This document shows positions 58,618 through 63,999 of a DNA stretch of 63,999 bases, in pieces. Position 1 is the stretch's first letter. Each line of letters starts with the position of its first letter. The stretch spans positions 1 through 63,999 of the IMG/VR virus record IMGVR_UViG_3300037882_001089; one strand, given 5' to 3'. The notes below the pieces were generated by a model. It was not told where the DNA came from. It worked only from the letters and a program-made list of their open reading frames with translations, and did not search any database. The stretch is from a virus. The position numbers were made by a program, and so were the translations under genes.

Positions 58618-58731
58618 AAGGATGAAGGACTCGAACCCTCATCATAGGATAAAACTCCTATATTCTAACCAAGCGGGTTCATACGAACCTCCGAACTAAT
58701 CCCTCTGCCAATCTAACTCCCGAATCATCCC
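58618..58731 (-). tRNA. tRNA-like sequence, probably degenerate
   Basis: The - strand has a convincing T-arm (GAGGG-TTCGAGT-CCTTC) and outer pairing of GGGATGA (58731 to 58725) with TCATCCT (58625 to 58619). A strong hairpin, ATAGGA-GTTTTA-TCCTAT, lies between, but no normal seven-base anticodon loop can be placed. At about 114 bases it is too long for a standard tRNA. It may be a decayed or composite tRNA lying in the 5' leader of the operon. Confidence 0.35.
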
Positions 58732-58839
58732 AAACCAACCAAAACTGAGTACACGAAAGAAAGACGACAATCTTAATTAATGTCCGTTATTAAACGCAAT
58801 CCTTGTCATATTGCCCGAAATAACAATCATTACCAAAAC

Positions 58840-59727
58840 TGTAAGACAAATTTAATACAAAATAAACTAACTAACTAATTTTGTAAGACAAATTTACACA
58901 CATCCCTAATATTATCCGTTTGTTGTCGGATAATATCACCAAATCTCATAACAAATAACGACAATTCCGCCTCATAACAAGCCGTCATACAGCTCCAAAT
59001 CTACTAAACCAACTAATCCTCCACTAACCATCAGATAGCCTAAAATAAGAGAGCTATGTTCTTGTAGGAGGCTGCTACTGTGTATATGGGATCTGTCGTC
59101 TAAAAGGGAAACGTAATTTTTTGCATGGGTGGGTCTTGGATTTGGATTTGGATTTGGAAACGGTTTGACTTTTGCCTATTGCGTTATGCTTGTCTGCGTG
59201 TATAGCTTATTTTATAGTTATTAGTTTGGGCGGTTGTTCTGTTTAACGTTTTACTGTTTGGCGTTGGTTTGGTTCTCGTGGATTGTGTTTTCATTGCATT
59301 GAAATTGTCTTACAAATTGCGAATAAACTAATTACAATCACTCTTATATATAGTATCATTCCGTTAATAGTTTCGTTCTTGTCTTACAATTTTGCTATAT
59401 CCAGTATTTCGGGCAAATCTAACAACTCCCTATTTAAAGGACTTCCCACGCTTTTGGTCTCACTTTTACACACGGTGGAGACAAACTAATTAAAACTATC
59501 TATTTGTCCCGTATAAACTCATAATACACTAATTGCCAATCTACTGAATATCAACACGTTAACAATTTGTCTTACATTTTGCAATCGTGTCTTAGCCCTT
59601 TGATAGCAGGTATTCCCACGCTTTTACTGGCGTTCCCGAAGCATCCATTTACATAAGTAGCGTATTTTGTCTTACAATTTCATCAATATAAACTAATAAT
59701 GCCTTAATTCTGTCTTACAAATTAGCG
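58840..59727. repeat. Iteron-like array of a TGTCTTACA motif; candidate origin or partition site
   Basis: Seven copies of (T)TGTCTTACA, mostly extended by AATTT on one or both sides, start near 58840, 58882 (both inverted), 59302, 59379, 59564, 59665 and 59709, plus a degenerate GTGTCTTAGC at 59587. TTCCCACGCTTTT occurs twice (59443 and 59613). No gene of plausible quality is present. Arrays like this bind replication initiators or partition proteins. The phage's DnaA domain IV-like protein is one candidate partner. Confidence 0.6.
58889..58936 (-). promoter_or_regulatory. Promoter/operator for the - strand accessory operon
   Basis: On the - strand the element CGACAACAAACGGATAAT precedes TAAATTTG (58896 to 58889), a -7 box. 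The operator here is itself palindromic: ATTATCCG (58911-58918) and CGGATAAT (58927-58934) flank TTTGTTGT. The -7 box overlaps an iteron copy (58882-58895), so initiation and transcription may compete. Confidence 0.55.
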
Positions 59728-59749
59728 TTTTGAAGCCGTTTTAATTTTA

Positions 59750-60180
59750 ACGAGGTCAATGGTGGTGCGGTGTGCAGTCACATAGGCTACATTTTATCGT
59801 TGTTATATTTTAGTGTTAGAATTGTGTTTACTGGTGTTATTGTTTGTTTAGTGTGTTAATGGTTCAATATTAGTAGTTTATTTGAGGGGCGTTTTGTCTA
59901 TTTTGGGGGCTTATTTGTTGTATTGTGTGGGTTTGTTCCGTATATGCTTTTATATTGGCTTATATGCGCTTTATTTGATTGAGTAGTTTTGTTATAATTT
60001 ATGTATTTTATTATCCTATTGTTTTATATTGGTTTTATTGGGTGGTTTCTGTTCTATTGGGTTTGTTGTTTGTTATTAGATTTTCCGCTTTGTATTATGT
60101 AATTTCTTACAATTATTATTTTGGGGCGATATTTTTATGCTTTGTGAAGCCTTTCTATTACTGATAAAATGAAAATAGTT
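59750..60180. other. Gene-free, extremely G/T-rich stretch
   Basis: The + strand is nearly devoid of C and rich in runs such as GTTTGTT and GGGGGC, a much stronger strand skew than anywhere else in the window. It directly follows the iteron-like array. A TTG-initiated frame here is hydrophobic only because of the T bias. This could be an unwinding or leading-strand region of the origin. Confidence 0.5.
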
Positions 60181-60201
60181 TAAAAATAATTGCTTTTTTT
60201 C

Positions 60202-60232
60202 TTGTGTAGTTAATATTACATACATATCTTTG
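60202..60232 (+). promoter_or_regulatory. Promoter of the right-hand early operon
   Basis: TTG (60202-60204) and TATCTTTG (60225-60232) are 20 bases apart, a good Bacteroidota promoter. It fires rightward out of the origin-like region toward the genes from 60669 on. Confidence 0.7.
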
Positions 60233-60668
60233 ACATATCAAACTGAAACAAGTAACACACTTATAAGGTTTGAAGTTCTTAAATCCTATTGAATTAAATG
60301 TTATTAGTTTATGCGGTTTCCGTTGGTTCGGGCAAAAACTTAAAATACTAATACTTTAATAATACTTTTATAGGTAACTTCTTTGACATAATGAGTAACA
60401 GGCGAGTTTTATACTTTTTCTTTTATGCGGTGGTAAAAAATAACCCACTTAAATGACAATATAAATAAAAGTATCAATTAACTAAATAAATGAGTTTATT
60501 ACTTTTGGCGCAATTCCATAAAAAATATATAATAAATAGTGCTATTACTATCTTAATAGTGGGAAACTGAAAACGAATAAACATTTATAACTTGAAATAT
60601 TAGTTTTGTTTATTGGGTTTTATTTTGGGGTCGAGTTCCAACAGTTTACAAATTTAAAATCTATTTAT
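60233..60668 (+). other. Long untranslated leader with a repeated module
   Basis: No convincing ORF occurs in 436 bases. A module with CTTTGACATA, then AGTAACA, then TTATGCGGT appears twice (from 60228, 60250 and 60309; and from 60381, 60393 and 60422). Small hairpins such as ACTAT-CTTA-ATAGT near 60546 follow. It may hold a second promoter and a structured RNA or small RNA. Confidence 0.4.
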
Positions 60669-60827
60669 ATGTATTATTCTAAACAGTCTTATTTAGGCGT
60701 TATTATTATTTGTGATGATAAAAACAACATTATTTGTCGTGTTAATTTTAGCGACTATGACACAGACGACGAAGCAATTAAATCAGCTGATTTTTTAACC
60801 GATAAACTAAACAATATTAATCTTTAA
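60669..60827 (+). CDS. Hypothetical 52-residue protein
   Basis: I start at ATG 60669, since the frame upstream is non-coding leader. The sequence (MYYSKQSYLGVIIICDDKNN, ending FLTDKLNNINL) is alpha/beta and acidic. It is the first gene behind the promoter at 60202-60232. Confidence 0.5.
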   Translation: MYYSKQSYLGVIIICDDKNNIICRVNFSDYDTDDEAIKSADFLTDKLNNINL

Positions 60828-60838
60828 ATCTTATTATT

Positions 60839-60979
60839 ATGTCAAATTTATATTACGTGGGAGATTCTCCCGAAAGAGTTAAAATACTGGAAGTAAAAAC
60901 TTGCGGAATTTGCAAAACTATAAACAGACAAGGAGAAATAAGTTTTAATTTTATTGGCAACCTTAAAAAGGTTTACTAA
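60839..60979 (+). CDS. Hypothetical 46-residue protein
   Basis: ATG at 60839, TAA at 60977. MSNLYYVGDSPERVKILEVK then CGICK suggests a tiny beta protein with a metal-binding knuckle. Placed 11 bases after the preceding stop. Confidence 0.45.
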   Translation: MSNLYYVGDSPERVKILEVKTCGICKTINRQGEISFNFIGNLKKVY

Positions 60980-60993
60980 TTCAATAATAAAAA

Positions 60994-61032
60994 GCCGTTC
61001 ATTAAGTTGTAGTTATTCGATTAACAAACGGC
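60994..61032 (+). other. Hairpin between small genes
   Basis: GCCGTT (60994-60999) pairs with AACGGC (61027-61032), with a GTT/AAC inner pairing. No U-tract follows, so it is not a simple terminator. It may be a leader structure for the gene at 61054. Confidence 0.35.
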
Positions 61033-61053
61033 ACTAACTTAAATAATTACGAT

Positions 61054-61281
61054 ATGAAACCAATTGTCACACTCGGAGCGAATCAATATAGCATTGAAAC
61101 AGAAAACAAAATAGTATTTCAAAGTTATGATACTATTGTTTGTGAGATTACAAATTTTGAGAATGGCAACGAGCCAGTTATTAGAATTACTGAGAACCAA
61201 CCACAAAGCAAAACAACGGCAAAATATTTGAACGCATTTTTAAAATTGCACGTTGGGATAGACAATTACAAAAACCTTTAA
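61054..61281 (+). CDS. Conserved hypothetical protein of Bacteroidota elements
   Basis: The 75 residues begin MKPIVTLGANQYSIETENKI then VFQSYDTIV and end with KTTAKYLNAFL. I know this TLGANQYSIET/FQSY pattern only as a conserved hypothetical of Bacteroidota phages and plasmids. Function unknown. Confidence 0.55.
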   Translation: MKPIVTLGANQYSIETENKIVFQSYDTIVCEITNFENGNEPVIRITENQPQSKTTAKYLNAFLKLHVGIDNYKNL

Positions 61282-61293
61282 AACATTTCAAAT

Positions 61294-61542
61294 ATGAAAA
61301 CTTACAACGAAAACACAACTTTAGCAAATTTTGACGCTTGGAGCGGAGCGGTAGATACTAAAAATAGAATTTTAGAAGAAAACAAAGGCGACGAGTTCGA
61401 TAATTTAATCGAGGAATTATATAGCGATGGATTAAGCGAAACACAATTAAATGATATTCTTTGGTTTGAAGAAGAATGGATTTTTGAAATGTTAGGAATT
61501 TCGGACGAAGAAGAAAGCGACGACGACGAAGAAGAAAACTAA
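61294..61542 (+). CDS. Conserved acidic hypothetical protein
   Basis: The 82 residues contain ANFDAWSGAVDTKNRILEEN then LYSDGLSETQLNDILWFEEE, and a tail of nearly only Asp/Glu. The F-x-x-W-S-G-A and S-E-T-Q-L-N-D motifs recur in Bacteroidota mobile elements. The acidic tail suggests DNA mimicry or protein binding; unproven. Confidence 0.55.
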   Translation: MKTYNENTTLANFDAWSGAVDTKNRILEENKGDEFDNLIEELYSDGLSETQLNDILWFEEEWIFEMLGISDEEESDDDEEEN

Positions 61543-61555
61543 TAACATTTATACA

Positions 61556-61608
61556 TTCCTTTGCTACTATTGTTTAGTAGTTTTATCGGAGCGAAACCGA
61601 CAAAGGAA
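61556..61608 (+). ncRNA. Predicted three-way-junction RNA
   Basis: P1: TTCCTTTG (61556-61563) with CAAAGGAA (61601-61608), eight perfect pairs. P2: CTACTA (61564-61569) with TAGTAG (61575-61580), loop TTGTT. P3: TCGG (61586-61589) with CCGA (61597-61600), loop AGCGAAA. Only J2/3 (TTTTA) is unpaired. It lies in the 96-base gap before the gene at 61639. It could be a riboswitch-like leader or processed RNA; it matches no class I know. Confidence 0.5.
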
Positions 61609-61638
61609 ACTAAAAAATACTAACTAAATTTTTATTAT

Positions 61639-61986
61639 ATGAAGCCAATTTGTAGGGAATGCAAAGGAAGTTGTGAACCTTCTAAGGCAATAGTTAATTA
61701 TCATAACATTCAAACACAAGATTTAAACAAGGAGTTTGAAACAGTTATAAAAGATTGCTTAAAATGCGAAGATTGCGGGCATAGTTTTATTATAGGAAAT
61801 AATGATTTTGATTTATTCGAGCAATACGATACGCTCCCACAAGAAGTAAAAGATATTATTAACGAGTTTTCAGAAAATGACAACACTTATGAGAGTTGTG
61901 CGGAACTGGTTAAAAAATTAGAATCAGTAGGTTACACTTGTGACTATCATTTAGACGCCGAACCGTTTAACCTTAAAAAATTATAG
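61639..61986 (+). CDS. Zinc-binding hypothetical protein
   Basis: The 115 residues have CRECKGSC (about 5-12) and CLKCEDCGH (about 40-48), probably one zinc ribbon, followed by an acidic helical part and LESVGYTCDYHLDAEPFNL. This resembles small phage zinc-finger proteins; function unknown. Confidence 0.55.
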   Translation: MKPICRECKGSCEPSKAIVNYHNIQTQDLNKEFETVIKDCLKCEDCGHSFIIGNNDFDLFEQYDTLPQEVKDIINEFSENDNTYESCAELVKKLESVGYTCDYHLDAEPFNLKKL

Positions 61987-61988
61987 CT

Positions 61989-62108
61989 ATGGCAACAAAG
62001 AAAAAACAAAACCCATTAAATAGACGTTGTTCTATTTGGGAGCAGGAATACAACCTTAAAAAGTTAGCAAAGGAGAGTTTAGAGAAACTAAAAAATCAAA
62101 AAAGATGA
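61989..62108 (+). CDS. Small basic protein (39 residues)
   Basis: MATKKKQNPLNRRCSIWEQE, ending LKNQKR; basic and helical. It starts two bases after the previous stop and overlaps the next ORF by four bases (ATGA). Confidence 0.45.
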   Translation: MATKKKQNPLNRRCSIWEQEYNLKKLAKESLEKLKNQKR

Positions 62109-62176
62109 AAGCACCACAATTAGAAATACTTTGGAATGATGCTCAAAATTTGTCTTTAAATAACACAGAAAATTAA
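62105..62176 (+). CDS. Very small ORF (23 residues), coupled to the previous gene
   Basis: ATGA overlap at 62105-62108 and the sequence MKAPQLEILWNDAQNLSLNN. It ends six bases before the next start. Only the overlap and spacing support it. Confidence 0.3.
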   Translation: MKAPQLEILWNDAQNLSLNNTEN

Positions 62177-62182
62177 ATCATT

Positions 62183-62434
62183 ATGAAAAAATCAATCTTT
62201 ACAATAATACTAACACTTTTTTCGTTAGTAGTTTTCAGCCAAGAAGTTTACAACCTTGATAACGTAAAACACGAGCCAAAAACAGAAATTCAGTTAATCG
62301 GGAAATCTACAAAAACAAAAGATAAAGCAATTTATAAAGGAATAGAGTACCCAGTTTACAAAAGTGTTAACGATAAGTTATTCATAATCTACTTAAACTC
62401 AAAAAATAACTACTCAAAAAAGTATATTAAGTAG
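62183..62434 (+). CDS. Small secreted protein
   Basis: A signal peptide (KKSIFTIILTLFSLVVFSQE) plus about 62 residues of small beta protein (GIEYPVYKSVNDKLFIIYLN). This is the second secreted early-type protein, after the pair at 2839-3838. Function unknown. Confidence 0.55.
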   Translation: MKKSIFTIILTLFSLVVFSQEVYNLDNVKHEPKTEIQLIGKSTKTKDKAIYKGIEYPVYKSVNDKLFIIYLNSKNNYSKKYIK

Positions 62435-62440
62435 TTTTCA

Positions 62441-62500
62441 TGCTATTGTATGGTATCTCCGAAATAATAAGGAGCGTGAGTTCGATTCTGCCAATAGCAC
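62441..62500 (+). tRNA. tRNA-like remnant (about 60 bases)
   Basis: TGCTATT (62441-62447) pairs with AATAGCA (62493-62499). A CTCC/GGAG stem and a T-loop-like GTTCGATTC lie inside. The D-arm is mostly gone and the T-stem is poor. A decayed tRNA is likely. tRNA 3' parts are also common attachment sites, so a role as an att remnant is possible. Confidence 0.4.
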
Positions 62501-62552
62501 AAAAAAAGTAGTAATACGTTCATACGATTTTGGTTGGTTAGTTATTTTTTTT

Positions 62553-62582
62553 AATTGGGTTGACTACTCCCAATTTTTTTAT
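62553..62582 (+). terminator. Intrinsic terminator
   Basis: AATTGGG (62553-62559) pairs with CCCAATT (62569-62575), followed by TTTTT. It ends the operon starting at 60202-60232 after the tRNA-like remnant. Confidence 0.75.
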
Positions 62583-62595
62583 TAATTATTAGTTT

Positions 62596-62679
62596 ATGAA
62601 AGACTTTAAAAAACTTGAATTTATAGTTATTGCATTGATAACTGTATTAGTATTAATTTTAAATATTTATGATTTATGA
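62596..62679 (+). CDS. Small single-span membrane peptide (27 residues)
   Basis: MKDFKKLEFIVIALITVLVL with a short polar end. Its TGA overlaps the ATG of the next gene (ATGA at 62676-62679), which supports it. Confidence 0.45.
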   Translation: MKDFKKLEFIVIALITVLVLILNIYDL

Positions 62680-63056
62680 AAGAGTTTGAAAATGATTATA
62701 TAGAACCTACTTTTTATCGAAAAGAATCTACTTTTAATAAAGCAGAAAAAACAGTTTCAGAACTATTTACACAACCAAGAATTAAATTTTATCGTAGAGT
62801 TATAACATTTAGGAGATTAGCTAACCAATTATTAAGAATCCCCCAAAGATTAGAAATAATAAAACTCCCCGAAAGAGTTAGAGTATTGAAAGATTTTATC
62901 CCAACTAAAGGAGTGAAAAAAAAAGAACTTAAACCCATTATTCATATCAAAAATACTTTATCCAAAAATATAGTAACAGAGCATAGAAAGTTTAAAAACA
63001 AAACTATTATTTCTGTAAAAACAGATATTGAAAGTAGATTCCTGAAAAAAATATAA
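62676..63056 (+). CDS. Basic hypothetical protein
   Basis: The 126 residues are rich in Lys/Arg (about one quarter), with FYRRVITFRRLANQLLRIPQ. It is last before the attC-like site at 63078. Possibly nucleic-acid-binding; no family recognised. Confidence 0.5.
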   Translation: MKEFENDYIEPTFYRKESTFNKAEKTVSELFTQPRIKFYRRVITFRRLANQLLRIPQRLEIIKLPERVRVLKDFIPTKGVKKKELKPIIHIKNTLSKNIVTEHRKFKNKTIISVKTDIESRFLKKI

Positions 63057-63077
63057 CCGATTGCACTTGCGCATTTT

Positions 63078-63167
63078 GCTTAACGGAAAAGCTTGTAGCT
63101 GTATGCCAAGATAGAACGTAAATAGAAAGAAAATGCCTCTGCATATAGCTACAAGCGTATGTTAGGG
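63078..63167 (+). repeat. attC-like palindrome, right side of the window
   Basis: GCTTAAC (63078-63084) and GTTAGGG (63161-63167) lie outside arms 63091-63107 and 63140-63156, which are complementary at about 15 of 17 positions (GCTTGTAGCT / AGCTACAAGC). Size about 90 bases. The same architecture occurs at 1106-1236 and 12936-13033. Confidence 0.6.
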
Positions 63168-63208
63168 ATATACCACGAATTACTAATCAATTAAAATATT
63201 AAAAAAAA

Positions 63209-63526
63209 ATGGAAATAAAATTTAGAGCATATCACAAAGAAAATAAGAAAATGTATGAGGTGTTTTCTTTTTGTGATGAATTTGTAAAAATCGTAGTAGG
63301 AATTGGTTCTGTTATTAAATTACCAAGAACTGAATTTGAACCTTTAATGCAAAAATGGAATCCTTCAAATGGATTGGAAGTTTATACAGGAGATTTATTT
63401 ACTGCCGTTTGCTCTCCAAGTGGTTCTAATAAAAAAATAGAACGTATTTGTAAAATTGATTTTGATGGAAGAGGAATGAATGTAGCGGTTTGGTATAAAA
63501 AACAATCGGCTTTACGTTCGGCGTAG
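63209..63526 (+). CDS. YopX-like phage protein
   Basis: The first residues MEIKFRAYHKENKKMYEVFS match the YopX family start (KFRAWDxxxKKM). It has 105 residues, a little short of the family's usual 130 or so. The last about ten residues (KKQSALRSA) are encoded in the palindrome at 63509-63561, so the C-terminus may be truncated. YopX proteins occur in phages and cassettes; function unknown. Confidence 0.65.
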   Translation: MEIKFRAYHKENKKMYEVFSFCDEFVKIVVGIGSVIKLPRTEFEPLMQKWNPSNGLEVYTGDLFTAVCSPSGSNKKIERICKIDFDGRGMNVAVWYKKQSALRSA

Positions 63527-63561
63527 AAAATTCGATAGAATTTTCGCAGTAAAACTAAAGC
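63509..63561 (+). repeat. Long imperfect hairpin after the YopX-like gene
   Basis: GCTTTA (63509) pairs with TAAAGC (63556-63561), and the inner GAAAATTC (63526-63533) with GAATTTTC (63538-63545) across GATA. It overlaps the end of the YopX-like gene. It may be another cassette palindrome without the AAC/GTT cores. Confidence 0.45.
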
Positions 63562-63607
63562 ATACAACCACATTATAATTTTAAATTATTAACTAAATAC
63601 AAAAAAA

Positions 63608-63999
63608 ATGGATTTATTAAAATAGTTATTCGGAAAAAAGAAAGCTGAAAATCAACCAACAAAAGAGACTGTAATCCTTAAATCTCAAAATTTTAGGCAT
63701 TTACCAAAGTATCAATCTGATTCAAAACGTTACGAAGAAAGCGAAAGAATAAAACGTGAAGACGAAAATAGAAGAAGATGTTTTGATGACACTATAATAA
63801 CTGCACAAATGATTATTGCATCAAGTAATAATGGTGATTCTTCTACTTCTAATAATCATGATTCAAATACTTCAGATAATTCTAGTAGTGGATTTGATGG
63901 AGGGTTTGGAGGCGGAGGATACAGCGGCGGTGGTTCTGGTGGAAGTTGGGAAGATAATTCATCAAGCAGTTCAAGTTATGATTCTGGAAGTTCTTCAGG
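63608..63999 (+). pseudogene. Gene with an in-frame TAG at codon 6, continuing past the window
   Basis: After MDLLK, a TAG (63623-63625) interrupts a frame that then stays open to the window end (LFGKKKAENQPTKETVIL, later an Arg/Glu-rich part and a Gly/Ser-rich tail). MDLLK-x-LFGKKK is the usual start of small Bacteroidota LFGKKK-type proteins, so the TAG probably replaced a Lys or Arg codon. Internal starts such as the ATG at 63797 would lose most of the conserved part. Readthrough is possible, but TAG is a normal stop elsewhere in the window. Confidence 0.6.

Noticed and set aside
58601-58645. Upstream extension of the Cys-rich gene to 58645
   Set aside because: The extra residues are read from the T-arm of the tRNA-like sequence; the ATG at 58600 gives the cysteine motif a normal start.
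59979-60164. Hydrophobic open frame in the origin-like region
   Set aside because: It starts with TTG, lacks a leader, and its Phe/Tyr/Val/Leu content is explained by the T/G-rich strand.
1550-63167. Prophage att sites as direct repeats at both ends
   Set aside because: I compared 1550-1610 with the right-hand sites and tRNA remnants and saw shared core types but no convincing identical repeat of 12 bases or more.
1-63999. Phage-wide TAG reassignment
   Set aside because: TAG ends several well-placed genes with immediate downstream starts, for example at 3838 and 15853, and no CUA-anticodon tRNA is present in the cluster.
1-63999. CRISPR array
   Set aside because: Repeats in the window are either dispersed promoter elements, palindromic cassette sites or irregularly spaced iterons; no regular repeat-spacer pattern exists.

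Overview
The window is most of the genome of a tailed phage or prophage of a Bacteroidota (Flavobacteriia-like) host. The DNA is AT-rich, promoters fit the Bacteroidota pattern TTTG/TTG - about 18-21 bases - TAnnTTTG, and start codons follow A-rich leaders rather than strong Shine-Dalgarno sites. Lineage-typical proteins include a DUF3127 OB-fold protein, a secreted protein with a T9SS-like C-terminus and a small outer-membrane-barrel-like protein. The order TerL, portal, scaffold, major capsid protein, two ring/connector-like proteins, a 1343-residue tail protein and internal virion proteins up to 2438 residues resembles short-tailed crAss-like phages. I assign that by gene order and protein style only.

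Layout. (1) 1-1606: an integron-like string of small genes separated by attC-like palindromes, holding a PAPS-reductase-family protein and a mini-protein with an EF-Tu P-loop. It ends at a tyrosine recombinase (1607-2434). (2) 2457-17191, + strand: the early region. It holds a DnaA domain IV-like protein, secreted/outer-membrane proteins, nucleotide-pool enzymes (MazG-like; dGTP_diPhyd_N/HAD fusion), small regulators, a Rad52-type annealing protein with its exonuclease, a replication-initiation protein, a DnaB helicase, an ACP-like protein without its serine, HNH and RusA nucleases and many small proteins. One attC-bounded gene (13052-13255) sits inside it. (3) 17231-53125, almost all - strand: virion and lysis genes. 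It is interrupted by a GNAT gene and by a + strand five-tRNA operon (33127-33763). (4) 53206-55163, + strand: a phage GroEL/GroES operon. (5) 55163-58600, - strand: small proteins, including a secreted retropepsin-like protease. (6) 58732-60668: a gene-free region with seven copies of a TGTCTTACA motif and a strongly G/T-rich stretch, a candidate replication origin. (7) 60669-63999, + strand: small early-type genes, a three-way-junction RNA, a tRNA-like remnant, another attC-like site, a YopX-like gene and a gene with an in-frame TAG.

The most interesting element is at 33127-33728. A Bacteroidota promoter drives a 23-codon leader ORF containing the run His-Thr-Leu-Arg-Pro-Glu-Gln-Pro. A terminator follows, with an alternative pairing inside the leader ORF, and then tRNA-Pro(UGG), -Gln(UUG), -His(GUG), -Leu(UAG) and -Arg(ACG). 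The leader uses codons for exactly these five amino acids, and together the tRNAs cover the C-starting quarter of the code. This has the design of a ribosome-mediated transcription attenuator that would switch the tRNA genes on when their own decoding capacity is short.

Other regulation: a 27-base sequence containing a promoter occurs identically at 26373-26399 and 53155-53181. Its upstream core GACAACAAA recurs at 37.8 and 58.9 kb, always at promoters of late-type operons. Whether the two ends of the window are phage accessory DNA or host chromosome flanking a prophage cannot be decided from the sequence; I found no clear attL/attR repeat.
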